Notes under the pieces: generated by a model
The model's database searches: none
What the model was told of the DNA's origin: nothing
The model's input: the letters and a program-made list of their open reading frames with translations, nothing else
Part shown: one piece after another, positions 60,488 through 64,000 of the stretch
How positions within the stretch are numbered: position 1 is the stretch's first letter
Layout: each line of letters begins with the position of its first letter
Source of the DNA: Hyphomicrobium zavarzinii ATCC 27496
GTDB lineage: Bacteria; Pseudomonadota; Alphaproteobacteria; Rhizobiales; Hyphomicrobiaceae
Length of the DNA: 64,000 nt
Reading direction: 5' to 3'
Assembly: GCF_000383415.1 (NCBI RefSeq)
Contig: NZ_KB911255.1
Coordinates: 356,001 to 420,000, forward strand
Program-made: the position numbers and the translations under genes

Positions 60488-61307
60488 GGACGCCTCCGAT
60501 AACGCCGCCTACTGGTCGATCGCCACGACGATGCGATCCGACAATATGGCGGTTTCAACGGTTCAGGACGCGCTCGGCCTTGGTGCGGCAACCGCCGACG
60601 TCACCGTGACGGCGATGAACAGCGCGATCGAAACTGTAAGCAAAATCAAAGCCAAGCTGGTGGCTGCCCGCGCCCCCGGCCTCGACCGCGGCAAGATCCA
60701 AAGCGAAATCTCGGCGCTGCAGACAGAGCTGCGCAGCACGGCCGAATCAGCAGTGTTCTCCGGCGAGAACTGGCTGATGACCGATTCGACCGGCATCATC
60801 TCCAAGACGATCGTGGCTTCCTACTCGCGCGACAGCACCGGCGAGATCACGATCGGCAAGATCGAGGTGAACGTCGGCCCCACCGGCACCATGCTGTTCG
60901 ACACCACGACGTCGGGTACCCTGCAGGGTGTGCTCGACAAGGATCGGACGACCACGGCTGGCACCACCTACACGGCTGCGACCCTCGATATCTCGACAAT
61001 TACCGACGATACGGCCGATCTGGCCGACCTCGAGGATATGATTCGAGGCGTGGACGATGCGCTCAGCTCGATGACGGACGCGGCGACGGTGCTGGGCGCG
61101 GCTAGGTCGCGCATCAACCTGCAGAAAGATTTCGTCAGCAAGCTCATTCAATCGATCGACACCGGCATCGGCCAGCTTGTCGATGCCGAGATGAACGAAG
61201 AATCGACTCGCTTGCAGGCGCTTCAGGTCCGCCAGCAGCTCGGCGTCCAGGCGCTTGGCATCGCCAACCAGTCCGCTCAGCAGATCCTGCAGCTGTTCCA
61301 GGGCTAA
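60375..61307 (+). CDS. Flagellin, copy 3
   Basis: A 310-residue flagellin, the most diverged of the three: it starts MSSLNTNVAAMTALQTLNKT and has a different middle (about 150-215, rich in Thr, with TTTSGTLQGVLDKDRTTTAG). The C-terminus is MNEESTRLQALQVRQQLGVQALGIANQSAQQILQLFQG. It has its own terminator and an unusual upstream inverted repeat. Confidence 0.95.
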   Translation: MSSLNTNVAAMTALQTLNKTNKDMLVTQNRISTGLRVKDASDNAAYWSIATTMRSDNMAVSTVQDALGLGAATADVTVTAMNSAIETVSKIKAKLVAARAPGLDRGKIQSEISALQTELRSTAESAVFSGENWLMTDSTGIISKTIVASYSRDSTGEITIGKIEVNVGPTGTMLFDTTTSGTLQGVLDKDRTTTAGTTYTAATLDISTITDDTADLADLEDMIRGVDDALSSMTDAATVLGAARSRINLQKDFVSKLIQSIDTGIGQLVDAEMNEESTRLQALQVRQQLGVQALGIANQSAQQILQLFQG

Positions 61308-61355
61308 CCGCCGTCCCAAGAGTTTCCGGGCCCGGATCCCATCACCCCGCGCCCC

Positions 61356-61397
61356 CGAAGGCCACGCCACCCCGCCCCGGCGTGGCCTTCGCTATTT
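61356..61397 (+). terminator. Rho-independent terminator after flagellin 3
   Basis: CGAAGGCCACGCC and GGCGTGGCCTTCG form a 13-bp stem with a 10-base loop, followed by CTATTTT. It begins 48 bp after the stop. Confidence 0.88.
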
Positions 61398-61429
61398 TGG
61401 CGGCGTTTCAGGGCGTTTCGTTACTCGGC

Positions 61430-61450
61430 GCAATTTCCACGCAAGCTTAA
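61430..61450 (+). promoter_or_regulatory. Promoter-like element before fliF
   Basis: GCAATTTCCACGCAAGCTTAA resembles the flagellin 3 element (GCAAT..CCAC.CAAG.TT). It ends 57 bp before the ATG at 61508, a normal leader length. In Brucella FtcR acts at the fliF promoter, which fits a site here, but the match is by eye. Confidence 0.4.
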
Positions 61451-61507
61451 TTGCCCAGAATCCCTTCGGCACAAATCCAACAAGCCGCGCAAGGGGTTGA
61501 GTCGGCA

Positions 61508-63205
61508 ATGCTCGGACTCGAACAACTCGACAGACTTTGGGCAAATCTGCTGGCGCTCGGGACGAAGCGCCTGGCAGCGCTCGGCTTGGTTGGTCTCGCC
61601 GTTTTCGCGTCGGTCGGCTTCGGCAGCTACTACCTCAGCCGGTCCGATTTCGACACGCTCTACTCCGGCCTCAACGCGCAGGATGTCAGCCGCATCGGCG
61701 CCGTTCTGAAGGATGCCGGCATCACTTTCGACGTCAACTCCGAGGGAACCAAGGTGATGGTTCGCCGCGAGGAGACGGCGCAGGCGCGCATGCTGCTCGC
61801 GGAGAAGGGCCTGCCTTCGAGCTCCAACGCGGGCTACGAGCTGTTCGACAAGCTCGGCCCCATCGGCCTCACCTCCTTCATGCAAGAAGTGACGCGCGTG
61901 CGCGCCATCGAGGGCGAGCTTGCGCGCACCATCCAGGCAATGAAGGGTGTGAAGGCCGCGCGCGTTCACATCGTCATGCCGGAAACCGGCTCCTTTCGCC
62001 GAGGCCGCCAGCCCGCTTCGGCCTCCGTCGTCATCCGCACCGAGATGGCGGCCGACGCCTCGACCGCGCAGGCGATCCGTCACCTCGTCGCGGCGGCCGT
62101 TCCGGGCCTGACCGTCGATGACATCAGCATTCTGAGCACCGACGGCACCGTGCTCGCCTCCGCGGGCGATGCCAGCTCCACGTCATCGAGCCGGATGATC
62201 GAGCTCGAGAAGACGGTGAGCAAGGATCTGACCGACAATGTTCGCAAGACGCTGACGCCCTATCTCGGCCTCGATAATTTCGAGGTCAGCGTCGCGGCGC
62301 GCCTCAACATCGACAAACGCCAGACCAACGAGACCTCGTTCGATCCGGATTCCAAGGTCGAGCGCTCGCTGCGCGTCGTAAAGGAAAGCGGAAGCCAGCA
62401 GGATACCTCCAGCAAGCAGCCGGTGGGTGTCGAGCAGAACGTTCCGGAGCAGAGCGCGGGCGGCTCGGGCGGCGATCAATCGAAGCGCACCAACGAGCGG
62501 CGCGAGGATCTCACGAACTTCGAGCTCAACTCGAAGACGATCTCCACAACGAGCGAGGGCTACCGGATCGACGCGCTGACGATCGCGGTCGTGCTCAACC
62601 GCAAGAGGTTGCTGGCGACGCTGGGTGAATCCGCGACGCCGGAAGCCGTGCAGGCGCAGGTGAAAGAGGTCGAAAGACTGGTCGGAACCGCGGCTGGCGT
62701 GGATGTGAAGCGCGGCGATCAGATCAGCGTCGTGGCCGTCGAGTTCGCCGAAGACACCCAAATGAACCAGGGCTTCGACACAGCGAGCCTCATGGGGCCG
62801 CTGATCGGGCTCGCTACGGGACTGATCAAGGCACTGACGGTGCTCGGCCTCGTGTTCATCGTGGTTACGTTCGGACTGCGGCCCGTGACGCGGCTGCTGC
62901 TCGACCAGAAGGAAGGTGCGCAGGTGGCCGGCGGAGCGCTTGGCGCGGCCGAAGGTGGCGCGGCCGTCGACGACGGGTCGCTGCTCACCTCGAACGAAGA
63001 GGCGGAGATCGCGGCTCTCGCGGCCGACTCCGCGGCGACCGCCGAACTGCTTGGCATCAAGGCGCAGCGCGAGCCCAATCTCATCGAGGACATCACGACC
63101 GACGTCATGCGCTTGTCGCAGCGCCGGCTCGAGCAGATGGTCGCGCTCGATGAAGAGCAAGCCGCCAACATCCTCAAGCAGTGGATGCGGGAGCGGGCCG
63201 CATGA
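61508..63205 (+). CDS. fliF: Flagellar MS-ring protein FliF
   Basis: A 565-residue inner-membrane ring protein. I prefer the ATG at 61508 (AAGGGG 11 bases upstream) to the TTG at 61451, which would leave almost no leader. A first helix (about 22-42) is followed by the ring-building domains (DFDTLYSGLNAQDVSRIGAV; GYELFDKLGPIGLTSFMQEV). A second helix is at about 440-462, and the C-terminal tail (SQRRLEQMVALDEEQAANIL) binds FliG. FliF is the platform for rotor assembly. ATGA overlap with fliH. Confidence 0.95.
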   Translation: MLGLEQLDRLWANLLALGTKRLAALGLVGLAVFASVGFGSYYLSRSDFDTLYSGLNAQDVSRIGAVLKDAGITFDVNSEGTKVMVRREETAQARMLLAEKGLPSSSNAGYELFDKLGPIGLTSFMQEVTRVRAIEGELARTIQAMKGVKAARVHIVMPETGSFRRGRQPASASVVIRTEMAADASTAQAIRHLVAAAVPGLTVDDISILSTDGTVLASAGDASSTSSSRMIELEKTVSKDLTDNVRKTLTPYLGLDNFEVSVAARLNIDKRQTNETSFDPDSKVERSLRVVKESGSQQDTSSKQPVGVEQNVPEQSAGGSGGDQSKRTNERREDLTNFELNSKTISTTSEGYRIDALTIAVVLNRKRLLATLGESATPEAVQAQVKEVERLVGTAAGVDVKRGDQISVVAVEFAEDTQMNQGFDTASLMGPLIGLATGLIKALTVLGLVFIVVTFGLRPVTRLLLDQKEGAQVAGGALGAAEGGAAVDDGSLLTSNEEAEIAALAADSAATAELLGIKAQREPNLIEDITTDVMRLSQRRLEQMVALDEEQAANILKQWMRERAA

Positions 63206-63804
63206 CGACGGCACTTCCGGTCGCCTACTACCTCACCGAGATGAGCGGGGAGCCGTCACGGCGTGGCGGCCGAGCCCCGATCGGCGGAGAGGGCAACTCA
63301 GATATCGCCGCGCAGATCAGCGATGCGCACGCCCGCGGCATTCTGGAAGCGCGCGCAGCCGCGCAGGTGGAAACCGACGCGGCCCTCGCAGCTCAAGCAG
63401 CCGCGTTCGAAAAGAAGCTTGCCGCCGAGCGGCAGAAATGGGCGGCAGAGCAGGGCGCGCTTCTTGGGCAGCTTCTCTCGTCGTCCATGGAGGATGTCGA
63501 GCGGCGCATTGCCGATCAAGCGAGCCGCATTCTCGTTCCGATCATCAGCGAGCAGTCCCGCGTAAAGGCCATCGAGGAGCTATCCGCTCTCCTCAACAGT
63601 CTGCTGGCGAAGGGCGAGTACGCGAAAGTCTCTGTCTCTGGGCCGAATGATCTGATCTCGGCGATGGAAGGCCGGCTGGGTGCCTATGAGGGTGTGTCGT
63701 TCTCGGTGACCGAGAGCGTTGATGTGACCGTGCGCGCCGACGAGACGATTATCGAAACACAGCTCGGCGCCTGGGCGAACGCAATCGAGAGGGATGGCGC
63801 ATGA
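63202..63804 (+). CDS. fliH: FliH-like flagellar assembly protein
   Basis: A 200-residue cytosolic protein. The N-terminal 40 residues are Gly/Arg-rich. A long helix of Ala, Lys and Glu follows (about 45-105, AARAAAQVETDAALAAQAAA), then a domain with VDVTVRADETIIETQLGAW. This layout fits FliH, the regulator of FliI. Its position after fliF and its coupling by ATGA overlaps to fliF and motB support the call. The usual fliG is not between fliF and this gene. Confidence 0.72.
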   Translation: MTTALPVAYYLTEMSGEPSRRGGRAPIGGEGNSDIAAQISDAHARGILEARAAAQVETDAALAAQAAAFEKKLAAERQKWAAEQGALLGQLLSSSMEDVERRIADQASRILVPIISEQSRVKAIEELSALLNSLLAKGEYAKVSVSGPNDLISAMEGRLGAYEGVSFSVTESVDVTVRADETIIETQLGAWANAIERDGA

Positions 63805-64000
63805 GTGCCGACGGAGATGTGTCTAGCCCGCATGAGGTCGTCATCGTCCGGCGTCGCGGCGGTGACGGCGAGGAAGGCCATCACGGCGGTGCGTGGAAAA
63901 TCGCGTTCGCCGACCTCATGACGGCGATGATGGCGTTCTTCCTTGTGATGTGGCTCCTCAACGTTTCCGACAAGGAGAAGATCCAGCAGATCGCCACCTA
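63801..64000 (+). CDS. motB: Flagellar motor stator protein MotB, 3' end outside window
   Basis: The first 66 codons are present. The single membrane helix carries the proton-binding Asp38 in FADLMTAMMAFFLVMWLL, which identifies MotB. The peptidoglycan-binding OmpA-like domain should follow beyond the right edge. It overlaps the fliH stop by 4 bases. In rhizobia motC and fliK come next. Confidence 0.92.
   Translation, partial: MSADGDVSSPHEVVIVRRRGGDGEEGHHGGAWKIAFADLMTAMMAFFLVMWLLNVSDKEKIQQIAT

Noticed and set aside
1-64000. tRNA or rRNA genes, CRISPR arrays, insertion sequences, prophage or integrase genes
   Set aside because: I scanned the intergenic regions for tRNA T-arms, regular spaced repeats and transposase or integrase motifs and found none. 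A covariance-model search would be the decisive check for small RNA genes.

Overview
The window looks like a chromosomal segment of a serine-cycle methylotroph of the Hyphomicrobiales, close to Hyphomicrobium. The base composition is high in G+C throughout. Two things support the assignment. The hydroxypyruvate reductase at 11589-12557 closely resembles the well-studied Hyphomicrobium methylovorum enzyme, as I remember that sequence. The flagellar locus in the right half follows the rhizobial gene order (ftcR/rem, flaF, flbT, motE, several short flagellins). I see no rRNA, tRNA, CRISPR array, transposase or prophage.

Left third (1-32.4 kb): metabolism, housekeeping and envelope genes. A truncated defluorinase-like hydrolase diverges from a fumarylacetoacetase-family gene. 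A minus-strand operon (small secreted protein, exbB, exbD, tonB) faces two TonB-dependent receptors, which look like one outer-membrane uptake system for an unknown ligand. Next come hprA, a patatin phospholipase, a conserved information-processing block (tadA, rluB, rsmD, mutL), two secreted paralogues built of three repeated domains, a D-lactate/glycolate dehydrogenase and a membrane-anchored nuclease-like protein. After these are twin secreted TPR proteins and a Ser/Thr phosphorylation module: kinase-WD40, two FHA proteins, a PP2C phosphatase and a J-like protein.

Right half (32.6-64 kb): an almost unbroken flagellar locus. It runs ftcR-flgE-flgK-flgL-flaF-flbT-flgD-fliQ, flhA-fliR-(FliJ-like)-flgJ-flgN-(FliL-like), then fliI-flgF-DUF1217 on the minus strand, then motA, fliN, flhB. 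An unrelated usg/marC pair follows, then flgB-flgC-fliE-flgG-flgA-flgI-motE-flgH-fliL-fliP, three flagellins, and fliF-fliH-motB running off the right end. Stop and start codons overlap in many places, so long translationally coupled operons are likely. The export gate, rod, hook, rings, filament and stator are covered. FliM and FliG are missing from the place they occupy in rhizobia and are not elsewhere in the window.

The most interesting non-coding signals are: a 14-bp perfect inverted repeat and an out-of-frame upstream ORF around the start of the third flagellin; a possible anti-Shine-Dalgarno small RNA ending near 23086; inverted repeats with GGGA/TCCC half-sites before the TonB receptors; a dyad before hprA; and a 21-bp nested hairpin between an FHA gene and the phosphatase gene.
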